Below the pieces are notes generated by a model that was not told where the DNA came from, ran no database searches, and worked only from the letters and a program-made list of their open reading frames with translations. Positions 1 to 12,510 of a stretch of 64,000 bases of DNA are shown here, piece after piece. Origin of the DNA: Batillaria attramentaria (Eukaryota > Mollusca > Gastropoda > Batillariidae); assembly GCA_018292915.2 (NCBI GenBank), contig JACVVK020000371.1:289501-353500 (forward strand). Reading direction: 5' to 3'. Made by a program: the position numbers and the translations under genes. Within the stretch, counting starts at the first letter, position 1. Each line of letters begins with the position of its first letter.

Positions 1-101
1 TGAGAGTGATAGTATTAGAGTGTAAATATCGACACTAACACTTCCTCTTTCATCTTCCTTGACTGTCGTAATTTCTTGGCATCGAACAAGGACCTCAGTA
101 A

Positions 102-128
102 CCCCCCCCCCCCCCCCCCCCCCCCCCC
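102..128. repeat. poly-C tract (27 nt)
   Basis: C27. The rest of 1-480 has no gene or repeat I recognise. Confidence 0.95.
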
Positions 129-479
129 AAGAAAATTACGTCCTGCCACTGTTGAGTTAACATCAGCCGGCCATTCTGTGGCAGACGTTATCGCCAACTT
201 GATGGGCTTTCCCTAGTTTCCCAGACAGGAGAGCGCATTAAGGGAAGACAAACATTCGTCCTGCATTGCCTTTTGAAGACACAAAGGGCACGTTTTGTAA
301 ACAGACAAAGGTTCCTTTTGTTCTTGAGATGTGAATAGATTGGGTAGGCGCATTTGACACGGCAGCGTACAATCTGTTGCTGTGTCCTGTGTAATGGCAA
401 TTTCCTTATCTGCGTCTTCCACCTTCTTGGTCTTGCGAGTGTTCCAAGCAGTCAGTATTGTTTGGAGCGTAAATTTAAA

Positions 480-1330
480 GTTCCAGTAAGTATGACAGGC
501 GTACAACAGCGTGTGGGCAACTTTTCATCGAATGCACCAACTCCGTGCGTCACTTACATCACAATATAGCATCTGAGACTGTTGTGGTGAGTCTTGCGTC
601 ACAATATAGCACCTGAGACTGTTGTGGTGAGTCTTGCGTCACAATATAGTATCTGAGACTGTTGTGGTGAGTCTTGCGTCACAATATAGCACCTGAGACT
701 GTTGTGGTGACTCTTGCGTCACAATATAGCACCTGAGACTGTTGTGGTGAGTCTTGCGTCACAATATAGCACCTGAGACTGTTGTGGTGACTCTTGCGTC
801 ACAATATAGTATCTGAGACTGTTGTGGTGAGTCTTGCATCACAATATAGCATCTGAGACTGTTGTGGTGAGTCTTGCGTCACAATATAGCACCTGAGACT
901 GTTGTGGTGAGTCTTGCGTCACAATATAGTATCTGAGACTGTTGTGGTGAGTCTTGCATCACGATATAGCATCTGAGACTGTTGTGGTGAGTCTTGCGTC
1001 ACGATATAGCATCTGAGACTGTTGTGGTGAGTCTTGCATCACAATATAGCATCTGAGACTGTTGTGGTGAGTCTTGCGTCACAATATAGCATCTGAGACT
1101 GTTGTGGTGAGTCTTGCATCACAATATAGCATCTGAGACTGTTGTGGTGAGTCTTACCCGTGTTTATGTTGTTCTAGAAGTGTATCGCTTACTGAGCAGA
1201 CGACGTTATTTGGCTGCGGACTGAGGACCAGCTAAACGGCGCTGATTGGTGGCTATTTTTAGGATCGTTGTCGTGTCCCAGACTGTAGGCTCAAAGAAAG
1301 TCGTATTTTTCTACTATTAGGAGCCACAAA
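480..1330. repeat. dispersed duplication carrying the 40-bp satellite
   Basis: The flanks of the satellite (GTACAACAGCGTGTGGGCAA at about 500; TACTGAGCAGACGACGTTAT-like sequence at 1183-1260) match 16255-16409 and 16587-16730. The segment is non-coding. Confidence 0.75.
561..1160. repeat. 40-bp satellite, 15 units
   Basis: Unit ACAATATAGCATCTGAGACT + GTTGTGGTGAGTCTTGCGTC. Units differ at a few positions (GC/GT, AT/AC, G/C in GAGTC, CGTC/CATC). A single unit remains at the related locus around 16341-16370. Confidence 0.95.
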
Positions 1331-1440
1331 GTCACGAACGGTGAAAAAATGACCAAATGAAACAAGCTTCTGTCTGACAAACAACTCTATCGCTTCGAAA
1401 GCGGCAGTTTTTCATCCCAGCCACGTTACGAACGTAGGGA

Positions 1441-1522
1441 CTTTAACTCTTTGACGACGGAGCACAATTTCTGACACACGATTTCCTATAAGAAATTGTG
1501 CTTCGTCATCAAAGAGTTAAAG
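1441..1522. mobile_element. TTAA-flanked hairpin MITE (82 bp)
   Basis: The 32-bp arms CTTTAACTCTTTGACGACGG... (1441-1472) and their complement (1491-1522) match at 30 of 32 positions around an 18-nt loop. TTAACTCTTTGA ends with TTAA on each side resemble piggyBac-type MITEs. Assignment is by ends only. Confidence 0.7.
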
Positions 1523-1879
1523 GGAACAAATCTGACTCAGTACAAATAAAATGTGTCAAGAAAGCAAGCAGTCCATTAGTCTGCCACACAATTGATAAGT
1601 AAATCATTTCTTCATCGGCCATTCAGTCAAAAAAATAAATCGAACGAGTTTAGGTTAAGATAAGACAGCTTGAGGTATGTTCATGTATTTTGACTTCGAC
1701 TACGAAGTACAACGAGCATTCGTCCTGCTCCAAATTATACCGTTAGCATGGAATGAACGGTGTACAAAAAAAGTTGAGTCGTCACACATAAACACATCAC
1801 TCGTACTGCGTAATCATAAAAAACAGAAGTTAAACAAAGAAAATTGTTATGAGAAAAACTTTCTATTGACATTTTATAA

Positions 1880-1880
<1 letters not shown>

Positions 1881-1948
<68 letters not shown>

Positions 1949-1949
1949 C
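1881..1949. repeat. (CA)n followed by (CGCA)n
   Basis: Compound microsatellite. Around it, 1523-3260 shows nothing else but a G20 run at 2388-2407. Confidence 0.95.
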
Positions 1950-3258
1950 ACGAACCATTACACAGATCCCAGTTACCAAGATACAAGTTGTGCTTTTCGT
2001 AAATTATTCGCTGTGAGCTTTCATCAATGTCGGGCCATGCTGTACCAAGCAAATTACTTGTAATTACTATGATTCATACATTGTGTTATCGACGCAGGGC
2101 ATGAGGTACACGGAGTAGTTTTGTCTTTTGCCCCGCCTGCGTTCGACCCCGAGGACAAGCTCATTAACAGTACGGTAGACACAGCCTGACATTTCACAAC
2201 TATTGGATCTGCCTTCGCCTCTATAGACCATTCTGGGAGCACTATAAGCAAGAGCCCGGCACGATGCGCTCTGCGACTGGTCAATGCCAGTCAGCTACGA
2301 CCCTTTCTAGACTAGAGTTACTTGTCCTTGGTTGAATAAATTATCAATGGACTGAGGACGTACTATAGGAAAATTTCGGGGAAGGACGGGGGGGGGGGGG
2401 GGGGGGGAATAATCGGACGTAAAAACAAAATGACGTCACATGTCATCATATCGGAGAAGCAGGAACGACAACAAAATAAACCTCAGAAATCGAGAGTTTA
2501 CTTTGTTGTGTCCCTTGAATTCCCATAGGATCAACGTTCAGCCAATTTCTCCAAAAGTTTGTGACGCATATCCTCAGGGCTAAGTACAGGGCTCGTAGTC
2601 CCGGTCACGTGATTGTTCTTGCGAGACCCAAGGGAACTAACCTGAGCCAAAAGTTAGGCTATAGACCCTTTTGTTCTCCTCCAGGATTTTCTTAAAGTGC
2701 AGTCGACCTAGTTCAATACACGTCAGTTTTGTGAGGTCCACCATCACCTGGAAAGAGCCCCAAAGTACGTATCAAATCACGTTTCCCAGATAACGATAAA
2801 GAGACAATCCTTAACCACTGAACCAATTCCACTTCTCGTGCGCTACTAACAGCAATACTGACTCTCGAGCTTGGAGCTCTTGACAAGCACGTATTGGAGA
2901 CTGGATCCGCGGTGACAAATGACACCGTGTATTGAACCCTCATTGCATAGAACACCCTCCGCGCCAAATGCCACCAAGTCTTGTCAACACAGCAAACATA
3001 CCGACTTACATTTCATCGAAATCCAGGCGCGAGCTGATCTTTCGACGCGTCAAATGGATCCTGTCTGATCTATTTAGGGACAGAAATGGCAAGCTTCGTG
3101 TTTTGGGCTGACGGAGAGATTTCAATTGAATCAATCGAATTACGGAGGTTCTGTTTTGGAGGCAGACGACGCAATAAGGACTGGAAAGACGAAACCACAG
3201 AGTAAAATTAGAGACAAGTTTAAGTTTAAAGAAGTCAACATCGTTTGTAGATCTATGT

Positions 3259-3263
<5 letters not shown>

Positions 3264-3336
<73 letters not shown>

Positions 3337-3346
3337 GATCAGGCTG

Positions 3347-3411
<65 letters not shown>
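3264..3411. repeat. two (TG)n arrays separated by CGGATCAGGCTGG
   Basis: Each array is followed by TGCGGATCAGGCTG (about 3333 and 3410), so one array plus flank was duplicated. The stretch 3600-4639 after the SINE holds (GTTT)n/(TTTTG)n at 3850-3950 and nothing else recognisable. Confidence 0.95.
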
Positions 3412-3413
<2 letters not shown>

Positions 3414-3430
3414 GATCAGGCTGACACATA

Positions 3431-3600
3431 GAGCTGGGATTGCCGAGGTGGTACAACGTAGGATTTTTAATGCTTGAGTCGTTAGTTCGAATACCAGCTG
3501 GAACCCAAACGTTTGTGCCGGCGGTTCTTTGTTTCCCCGTCTTTGGTATTGTTGTGTCACTCTTATGTAGAGTAATGCACGTGAAACCCACAACCAGTCA
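3431..3600 (+). mobile_element. SINE family A, old diverged copy
   Basis: GCTGGGATTGCCGAGGTGGT resembles the head, TTAGTTCGAATACCAGCTGG the B box, and TTTGTTTCCCCGTCTTTGGT the body. Many substitutions. Confidence 0.5.
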
Positions 3601-4638
3601 ACCAATCAACCAACCAGCCAACTTTAACTAACACAAACACTTAAACAGCGGACTCGGTAATACATGGTGTGTGTTCTGGAGAACAATGCTGACAATATAA
3701 AGATTTATGAAAAAATCGAGATTATCACTATTGGACGAAAAGCGACTTTCATTTGAAAGTCTTCAGGTTAGAACGGGAGGCAAAGTAGCGATGTCCTTGG
3801 ACCAGGTGAGGATCAAATGATGTTGACACCTCGCCACACAACATCACGGTTTGTTTGTTTGTTTGTTTGTTTATTTGTTGTTGTTTTGTGTTTTGTTTTG
3901 TTTTGTTTTTTGGGGAGTGGGGTGTTTGTTTTGTTTTGTTTTGTTTTATGGAAGGCCATCAGCCAGTCAGGTGTTTGGATTTCTCTGAAACAAAGCGATA
4001 CTAGCGGCTGTCTTCGGCGTTATCCTTTTCAAGCAATGAACGTGCAGACCAACAAGTCTGCTATCTTATACAACAACAACAGCAACAACAGCTATACATG
4101 TAAGAAACACAGTATGATGTCACAGAGTACTCGAGAATTCCAGACATTTCGTTCAGGGCTGGGATAGCTAATTATTCTGTTGGTGCAACGCGATAACGAT
4201 TTGTAAAGCCATCAATAATCTACCAGAAGCCGTTCCCAGCTTTCGCTTTCAGAACTTCTAATGAGGTTTGCAATGTCACCTTTTTCTTCTTGACGCATTG
4301 CTTATAACGAACAGACGCACGCTGCCCGTGTGTGATGAATAAGGTTTTCTTGTGTACATCTCTTTTTTTTTTCAATTATGTTTGTAGTTCATACAAACCC
4401 TTCGGCCAAGTGGGGACATCTGATTTTCTGGAAAGACGCGCATTTCAAAAGGCAATTATTTATTTGAAAATGTCAGAGGAATCACAAAGGCGTTCGCAAA
4501 TTAGGTGTATGCTAGTATGGCAAGGAAATATATTAGAAAAGTCACGTATAAGGACAGTGTTTTATGCGGATATTCTGTTGCTGTTCGTCAGGTTGTTCAG
4601 CGCTGATGTTGAATTTGCTCCAGCAAAGGTAAAAAGAG

Positions 4639-5060
4639 GTGGTCGGTTATTTAGTGGTTAAGAGACTTCGCGACCAATGCGAGATTTCAGGTTCGAGTCC
4701 CACTCAAGGCGAAGAATTTTTTCCTTCTCGTAGGTGGCACTGTCCATTCGGGTCGACCGTCGGGAGTTCTCTCCGGGTACTCCGGCTTCCTCCCCCTCTG
4801 CTTTGGAAATGCTCAGCCCACAACATTTGAAAATAAATGCAATTCTAAAATTCCGAAACTTAAATTGCTGAGCAGGCCCTTCGCAACACGTGATTGTAAT
4901 GTGTACATGTCCAGTGTCTGAAAAAATGTGTTTGTGATCCACGTGAGCGTGCGTATTGGGTTCAGCTCGCGGCAGTTTGAGACAATTCAAGAAAGCGCCC
5001 ACACAATACACAGTTAAATGTATAATTATACATGTATCAAAAATGCCCATCTGAGGCTAA
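4639..5060 (+). mobile_element. SINE family B
   Basis: The tRNA-like head has A box TTTAGTGGTTAAGAG and B box GGTTCGAGTCC (4691-4701). The body has TCTCCGGGTACTCCGGCTTC and GCTCAGCCCACAACATTTG; the tail has GTTCAGCTCGCGGCAGTTTG before a short AT-rich end. Same family as 26573-26970. Confidence 0.8.
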
Positions 5061-5454
5061 CTGACATTGGACGTTGATACTTGAGACTAACACATCGTTC
5101 CGAGTTGTTTTGGTGGGATCTAGCATCGTACCCCCTACACAAACGCACGATTACAATTTCACATAGACTGGCACTGGGCCAACAGAGAACTAAAGGCAGA
5201 GCGAAAGGCGAGACGTGCGCTTTTAGTGTTGCTGTCACTCTTTACTAGCAGACCTTCGGGCCGTTTCATTTCAAGTTCTTGTAGCCAGCAGATGTCAGTG
5301 CATTGCAGTCACAGCTCTGATTGTAATAATACTCATAATAATCGCATTACTACAGGCGCTGTATCGCAATCTACAAACGTTCTTGTTTTGTAAAACCTTC
5401 CTCACAGTAGCTCGTCAGTTTCACCGGTGTATGCGTGTTCACAGACTGTAAATT

Positions 5455-5575
5455 GTGCGTGAGTGTCGGTGAGTGATTGGCGCATTGAGTTTTATTCTAA
5501 AGAAATGCGCCTTACAAATACAATTTATTATTATTATTATTATTATTATTATAAATATTTGGCTCAAAGCGCCAC
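5455..5575 (+). repeat. SINE/LINE 3' tail with (ATT)n
   Basis: GGCGCATTGAGTTTTATTCT, then AAATGCGCCTTACAAATACA and (TTA)n (5524-5552). The head is not recognisable. Confidence 0.5.
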
Positions 5576-5750
5576 GATCTAAACCCAACCACGCACGCTC
5601 ACGTGAATCGTTAAGATAAACTATTTCCAGCGAACAGACGCACTTACAAGCGCATCGGTTCCAAAAAACAAACAAACAAAAAAACCCCAAGAAACTGAAT
5701 ACGGAAAAGAAAAGAAAAAGAACACTGTACTAATATAGGAAGTAGCGCGT

Positions 5751-5960
5751 TTAACTCTCTCTATGCTGAGATTTCTTCCCAGTGGCATACTACTAACAGA
5801 TGGTTGCTTCCCTTGGTAAAATTCCGTTTTGCTGGCGGTTTATTTAGTTCATGGCTGAGAGTAAATATCTGAAGTTGGCGATCCTATAACTCGGACCCTT
5901 GCAGCCAGGCGTTGCGAACGCGAGGGTCCCAAATGGAGACCTTAGCATAGAGAGAGTTAA
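5751..5960. mobile_element. TTAA-flanked MITE (210 bp)
   Basis: Ends TTAACTCTCTCTATGCT and AGCATAGAGAGAGTTAA are perfect 17-bp inverted repeats that include TTAA. The interior is non-coding. Probably a piggyBac-type non-autonomous element. Confidence 0.65.
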
Positions 5961-6162
5961 TTCTTTGCTGTTTTTGGTGAAAGAGAAAAGAACGCATCAG
6001 CACAGCGGGAAACTAGCATCAGTTTACTGTCGCCGGAGTTCAGCGAGATCCGTGTAGACCCACCAGCACAATGGCGCGTGGTAACTCCGCTTCGAAATTT
6101 CATACTTCGCTTTTTGTCTCGTGTCTCGTCTTCGACCTTTTCCCGCTTTTTCCCGCCTGCAG

Positions 6163-6212
6163 AATCCAGTTCAGTGATTTTGCTTTAGAGCCACACAATG
6201 CGCGCTGTTGAG
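6163..6212 (+). other. possible small exon or 5' exon
   Basis: CCCGCCTGCAG acceptor-like sequence, then ATGCGCGCTGTTGAG and the strong donor AG|GTAAGTAT at 6213. The reading frame is only five codons and no partner exon is evident. It could be an untranslated exon of the gene at 29.5 kb, or chance. Confidence 0.25.
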
Positions 6213-6229
6213 GTAAGTATATAGGTTGC

Positions 6230-8087
6230 TAATCTGCTACATTGTACCGCTCTTCTGTACCAGTTGTCTCCCTTGCTCTGGGGGCATGGGAAGGTAGTCT
6301 GCCCATGATTATCTGTCTGGGCAATAGGAAGCAGTGATCTTCACAGTAGCTTTGCTAATATTGGAAGAACTGCTTTCTAGAAAACCCAGTGTGAAACGAT
6401 CCAGAAACTTGACAAATTTCGTAGTTAGTATGCAGGTCCGGTGTGGGGGCGGTTTGGGGGCTTTTAACAGAATTGGATTGGAAGTAAATCCACAAGATGA
6501 GTGTTTGTTGGCAGGCTAAAATGTGAACGGAATCTGCGGCAATGGTTCTCACAGCTTCCTCTCTGTAAGACACTTCTCTTCTTCGAGTATGGCAAACGCA
6601 ACCAAATGAACAAGCAAATGAAGAACAAACAACACCACCAACAAACAACAACTAAAACCAGCAGATAAGATCTATAAGGAAATCTGATTCACTGGTTTCA
6701 AACTTTCACCCTCTGAGAGATACATTTGTACTGAAAGTGTGGTTAAAACCATACAAATAAACAAACAATCGAACACAAAAGAACAACAAACAACAAGCAA
6801 AACAAAGCAAACAACAACAACAACAACAACAAAACAGGTCTTGGCGGAGATACAGTCTCCCCCTCTGTACAACACCACCTCGTCAAGTACAGTGAACACA
6901 TACAAATAAACAAACAATGTTGTTGTTGTTGTTGTTGTTGTTGTCTATTACTGCCTACTTTATCCCCCGGCTTAGGGAATTCTGTCTGCTTCCTCCTGTA
7001 TGGTATATGGTATGTTTGCGCACCTTCATAATATTTAATGTTTTAATATTTTTATATTTCGAATTTTACTGAATAAGAAAAGCCTGAGGGCCCGCAGAGA
7101 AACCCCTGCTTGAGCAGCCCGACAGCTAGGGTCAAACCCACGCTTTGCTTTAACAGCGGTGACGACCGTTGAAAAAACAAACAAACAAACAAACAAAACA
7201 ACAACAAAAAACTAGCAGGATTAAAAAATATTGTTAGAGAAAATTATCACATGACGGCAACATGTAGTATTTACTCAAGGCATACGCGCACCACTTGAAT
7301 GCTAGATTTCTACAGAGTCGGAAACCAGGTTTGGAAAAATGCTGTTTGGAGAATACACATTAGATCTACTGCCCGTCAGAATCCAGACAGATCGCGAACC
7401 AGAGTCATGAGGTCAGAGATGGAAATCCTTCATGTCAAAATCACATTTCACCCTACTCGCTGATTGGTACAAGTCAGCACAATAGGGTTATGCTTCCAAA
7501 CTGTCCTGTTGCCAGAAACACCGCGGGCATGTGCATCTCTGAGAGAAGGGGGGGGGGGGAAGGATGGGGGTGGGGGTAGTGGAGGAATGAGTGCATCGGT
7601 GAAGGGGCATTGCGCATGAGCACGTAAGAGTTCCGGTATACTTTCTGGTTACACAGCACAGATACGAATTTCAAACAAAATGCTGTATATTCGTATTAAA
7701 CATTACGCTGCATATGACACCGTAGAAATGCTGTAAAACTCACCCCCCAAAAAATCACAAAAATCCAGCAGCCAAACACTCATGTGTAGGGTAAATTTCA
7801 ACAAATTCCAATATACCACCTTTTTGTAACGCTGGCCGCGAGCGACCACCTACCCTCTCATTCCTCTGTCGTCTGCTAGCTCTTGTTTTAGCCGCGCATG
7901 AATACAAAATTTAATAGTCCACATGCCACGCTCTTTTTTTTTTTTTTTTTTTTACTGTTTTCAATATTACCTGGCATGAAACTTATTCACAAAGCCAACA
8001 AACAGTCCCAGATTTCCTGGGGGGGGGGGGGGTACTCTGCACACACAAATTTAAAAGGGCCAAAATATTCTGTACTACATTTGGTGG

Positions 8088-8090
<3 letters not shown>
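6230..8090. other. no gene seen; simple repeats only
   Basis: (AAC)n at 6811-6833, (TTG)n at 6917-6944, (AAAC)n near 7174-7205, T20 at 7934-7953 and G13 near 8020. Reading frames here are short and low in complexity. Confidence 0.6.

Positions 8091-8157
<67 letters not shown>
8091..8157. repeat. (TG)n array with (GA)n edge
   Basis: Perfect (TG)n followed by (GA)n to 8177. 8180-8775 holds nothing I recognise. Confidence 0.95.
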
Positions 8158-8162
<5 letters not shown>

Positions 8163-8773
8163 GAGAGAGAGAGAGATGTAAAAATCGATCCAAAAGAGGA
8201 CGAGAACAGCAGTAGAGCAATCACAACTGGCCGAGAGCCCCGAGGGCGAGTTGCGAGCAGCCGAGTGTTGCTCAAGCGAATCTCTAATGCCAGGATCGGC
8301 AAACAGTTCAATGGCGCGTAATTTAATATTGCCCCTTTGAGCAAACAACATTCATGTCGGCCGCAGAAAGAACAGCTCAGCAGATTCGTGCCGGCGGCAA
8401 AAACTAGGCAGGCTGCAAGCCGGGGACTGCACTCTCATTTACGAGAGGTAATGTACACACCTTCATATGCTTCATTAACTAGATACCGCTTTAATAATTG
8501 AGTGGACGCTTCGTGAAAGACGGGGCTGAATGTGGTATATCGTGGTGTAGGTGGTATTGCGTGGTTGTGGGGGTTTGAGTACACTGTGGTTTGTAGGACT
8601 ACTTAGTGAGGGGTTCCTCGTGCACGCGATGAGAGTGGGGGGTCTGAGAAATAAAAGCAAGATTCGGTGTATGTCATGGTTTATTTTCGGTTTAATCTGC
8701 TTTGATTACAGATTACAGATCACAGACAAAACAAGTAGAGGACAGTGCGATCTAGAAAACCTATGGCTGCTCA

Positions 8774-8777
<4 letters not shown>

Positions 8778-8807
<30 letters not shown>

Positions 8808-8853
8808 CGGGGTGTGTGTGTGTGTGTGTGTCACGGTGTGTGTGTGTGTGACG

Positions 8854-8894
<41 letters not shown>
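8778..8894. repeat. interrupted (TG)n array
   Basis: (TG)n broken by ACGGGG and TCACGG units that recur. Confidence 0.95.
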
Positions 8895-8895
<1 letters not shown>

Positions 8896-9018
8896 TATCC
8901 TCCAGCTGGTATAAACATTCCGAATAGCCTTTTTCTCGATATATCTTCGTATTAATTTTAAAGAAAAACTCACTTCCATTGTATGGATGTATGTCCGACC
9001 AATAATTTAAGATAACTG

Positions 9019-9020
<2 letters not shown>

Positions 9021-9116
<96 letters not shown>

Positions 9117-9128
9117 GCACGCACACAC
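9021..9128. repeat. (CT)n then (CA)n
   Basis: Compound array. 9130-9548 contains a G11 and a C13 run and no gene. Confidence 0.95.
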
Positions 9129-9548
9129 GAGTGCCGTTCATTCATTCACCACACGGATACACTGAGAGAGAGTGAGGGAGAGGGGGGGGGGGGATGAAGC
9201 CACACGACAATAAAACTAACCCTTTGTCTGGGTGCCCCAGACCAAAGCCAACAGATCTAGACTGCGCCAGATAACCTCGCTTCTTCACACTTTAGTTTAG
9301 TTTACGAGCAGTACCTGTCGCTCTAAAGGCCGCTAAAGGACGGCCTGACCTCACTACAGTATTAGAGTTCGTTCACTGAATGGCCTGCCCCCGCCTGTTG
9401 ACTCAGGGTCCCGCACAAATTATTTATACCTAATCACCGCTGTCCGCTGTAGGCTGCCAACTGACCAGTCACCACTGACAATGGCATTTTGCCCCCCCCC
9501 CCCCCTCCCCAGACGCTGGACTAGGACGTCCGTTAACTTGAGAAACCA

Positions 9549-11245
9549 GGTGTAGCATCCGGTCCGGTCCCCCCTCTGAAGTAGTCCCCCGGGGGACCAA
9601 TTCGTGGCAAAAACTGCTCTATAATGGTCCCCCCCTTAGACATCCAGCCTCGTTTTCGACTGGTCCCCCTGGGCGATTTTGGTCCCCCCTCGCATCCAAA
9701 ATAGGCCCCCTCTCGAACTGGTCCCCCTCTTTTCTAATCAATGTAGAGCTATGTCAGTATTTATTTTTAACTTTATTGTTACAAAACTTTATTGTCCCCA
9801 AAAGCACAGGGCCATAGGAACATTTTTTTTCTTTTTTTCCGATTTATGTGCTTGTTGTTATTTTTGTGTGTGTGAGATATATTTGTTTGGTTGTGTTCTT
9901 GTTTCTTTCAGTTGTTTTTTTTGCATTGGTTGTTTTTTGCTGTCCACATTTCCTGTCATTTTTTTAAAACTGGAAATAGCATTTAGAGAATAACATCAAA
10001 GACCAAGTATCTAATATTTTCTATACAACGCCATAGAAAAATATTTCTTCAAAATTAAGTAAGTGTCCATGACATGAAAACTAGTTGCCACCTTTGGCTT
10101 TCAGCGTACTTCAAGTAGACAGTCAAGACTGAGTACCAGTGTCTCAAATCATGACCCTTGAAACAACAAAAACAGCAGAAGACTAACAGTTCTGGTCTAA
10201 GGAGTGACACAAAAAACAGGAGCAAAGTGATGTCCAAGATTCATTATATAAATTACTCTGTCTGTTTTCAATGGGGCCGATTGCCAAACTGGCCCGTATT
10301 TCAGCCACCTAGGTTGTCGGCCTGGAGCCTCTCTTGTGAACACATACACGGGCGTGTCCAAGAGGGTGGCTGCAGCAAATATCTCAACCTCGGTGGCCCA
10401 AGTACGGAATGAATTGTCGTGTACTTATAATTATAGGCATGTTTGACACGAGTCACGTGACGTGTCAAGAAGCGTGGCGACCGTTTTCTCATCCCACAAA
10501 AAAAATAAATAAAAGAAAAGAAAAAACAAATCTAAACTTTTAAAAGTGATTTAACTTCGTAGATTTGCCGTTCTATGTAGCCTATACTTTTGTTTTTTAG
10601 TGGCGACCGTTTCCTCATCCCACAAAAAAAAAAAAAGAGAAAATAAAAAAAACAAAAGTATAGGCTACATAGAACGGCAAATCTACGAAGTTAAATCACT
10701 TTTAAAAGTTTAGATTTGACACTGTAACCTTGACCCAGTTCAAGATCATCTTGAATAACATCTCTGTACAAAAATGAAAATAATTATACATATAACGAAA
10801 GAGGTGTGTGTGTGTGTGTGTGTGTGTGCGCGTGTGTGTTTGCGTGCGTGCGTGCGTGAGTGAGTGTGCACGCGTGCGTGCGTGCGTGCATAATGTGTGT
10901 GTGTGTGTGTTTGAGAGATGGGGGGAGGAGAGAAAGTGTGGGGGGCGAGAGAGAGAGAGAGAGAGTGTGAGAGAGATCCAGAGTCACGTTTTCTACTGAG
11001 TTGACACACACTATAACAATAAAGTTAAAAATAAATACTGACATAGCTCTACATTGGTTAGAAAAGAGGGGGACCAGTTCGAGAGGGGGCCTACTTTGGA
11101 TGCGAGGGGGGACCAAAATCGCCCAGGGGGACCAGTCGAAAACGAGGCTGGATGTCTAAGGGGGGACCATTATAGAGCAGTTTTTGCCACGAATTGGTCC
11201 CCCGGGGGACTGCTTCAGAGGGGGGACCGGACCGGATCCTACACC
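9549..11245. mobile_element. long-TIR transposon-like element, copy A (1697 bp)
   Basis: Terminal inverted repeats of ~230 bp start GGTGTAGCATCCGGTCCGG and end CCGGACCGGATCCTACACC. Inside them GGTCCCCC recurs, and they reach TTTAACTTTATTGTTA. The middle has a second inverted repeat (10529-10600 with about 10650-10718) and (TG)n/(GA)n arrays near 10804-10970. No transposase is seen, so it is non-autonomous. The flanking duplication is unclear (CAGG against CCGG). The almost identical copy at 23602-25336 is reversed. Confidence 0.85.
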
Positions 11246-11318
11246 GGACTAAAGAGCCGGGTGATTAGGTTTACGGTTTCATTAGGTGCTGGAGAAATTC
11301 CAGCAGACTTCAGTTCAG

Positions 11319-11540
11319 TTAACTCTTTAGAGCCCAAGACCGACCCCCCTCTGCCCACTATGTGATAAGACTGGTTAAAAAGAACAAACCACTGCAGGCA
11401 GGAGCCACCTCAAGCCACTATTACGCAAGGTGCGGGCTTTCACCGCTAGGTCGGAAAACGCTGCATATTGCGACATAGTGGCTCGAAGTGGCTCGTAGTG
11501 ATCTGAAAGATTTCAAACGAAAGGAGACTGTTCCGACGTT
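11319..11540. mobile_element. foldback repeat family (GCCACTATTACG), copy 1
   Basis: Starts TTAACTCTTTAGAGCC. It has CCTCTGCCCACTATGTGATA and a palindromic core in which AAGCCACTATTACGC pairs with a later GCGACATAGTGGCT. Related copies lie at about 14190-14455, 22738-22990 and 36855-37006. The right end is unclear here. Confidence 0.55.
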
Positions 11541-12203
11541 GGTTTGGTTCACAAGGGGTTTGCAATGCCCAGCTCCCCGAAAATTGATATAGAGCTTGAA
11601 GTGGTGTGCTCGGCAAAACATACAAACTGGCTGTTGAATCGATCACTGTTATGCAACACCACTAACCCCCAACCGCTTTGATAAGTCCCGTGTCCCAGCA
11701 TGCCCGGCAGCACCAAACCCACTTTGTCTTGTGATTAGGAACAGTTCACTGGCTGTGACAGGGTGCCGGCTGGCATTATACGGGTGGTTTGCTCTGCTGA
11801 AAGTAGAATCAACGTCAGTCAGATGGTATCTCTTTCAGCGATCGTGTACTGCGTTATCAGCGAAACAACGAACGGCCGTACTTGTTAGAGCCTTCAGGAA
11901 AAGTGATACTATAGTGAACCGGTAGAGGCACAATAGTGAAATTGGCAGCATCAGCGAATTCAATGTTTTTCCGTTCATTTAGGCTGTAGATTACCTGTTT
12001 GCTCCCCCCCCCCCAAGTGTTGTTGTCGATGTTGTTGTTTTGTGGCCTGCCAAGAAGCGTTCTATGCTGTTGTCCCCCCTTTGTGACGAAGTAACCATTC
12101 GTTTTTGCACGGAGCACGTGAGTTCTTCCCCCTGCATCATCACGAAGAAAACAGATGCATGTAGTTTGCTTATCCCCCCTCCCCCATCCCCCCCCCCCCC
12201 TCC

Positions 12204-12234
<31 letters not shown>

Positions 12235-12419
12235 GTTGGATTTTTCCCTCAATCTAAACTGCGAAAACACAGATCCCCTCGAGGTTTGTTTGCATTTCTC
12301 ACTTGTCACGTTCTTCGGGTTTCGACTCTAATATTCTTTATGTTCATATTGATTGTTTGGATTGCTTGATGTATGTAATCGCATACTCTTTTTTTTTTCT
12401 TTTTCTTCTTCTTTTTTCC

Positions 12420-12506
<87 letters not shown>
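12420..12506. repeat. (TG)n array
   Basis: About 43 perfect units. The neighbouring non-repeat stretches 11541-12180 and 12508-14095 show no gene; (CT)n at 12203-12234 and 12608-12628. Confidence 0.95.

Positions 12507-12510
<4 letters not shown>

Noticed and set aside
561..1160. CRISPR-like regular repeat
   Set aside because: Units are contiguous with no spacers, and the window is eukaryotic.
3253..3605. Open frames of alternating Cys-Val or His-Thr
   Set aside because: They are readings of (TG)n/(CA)n. The same applies at 1735-2063, 7983-8351, 8551-8979, 10746-11116, 12303-12583, 15677-15936, 23590-24177, 27472-28044, 35528-35855, 37304-37624, 39517-39968, 42588-43062, 43294-43654, 45507-45722, 45887-46117 and 51348-51670.
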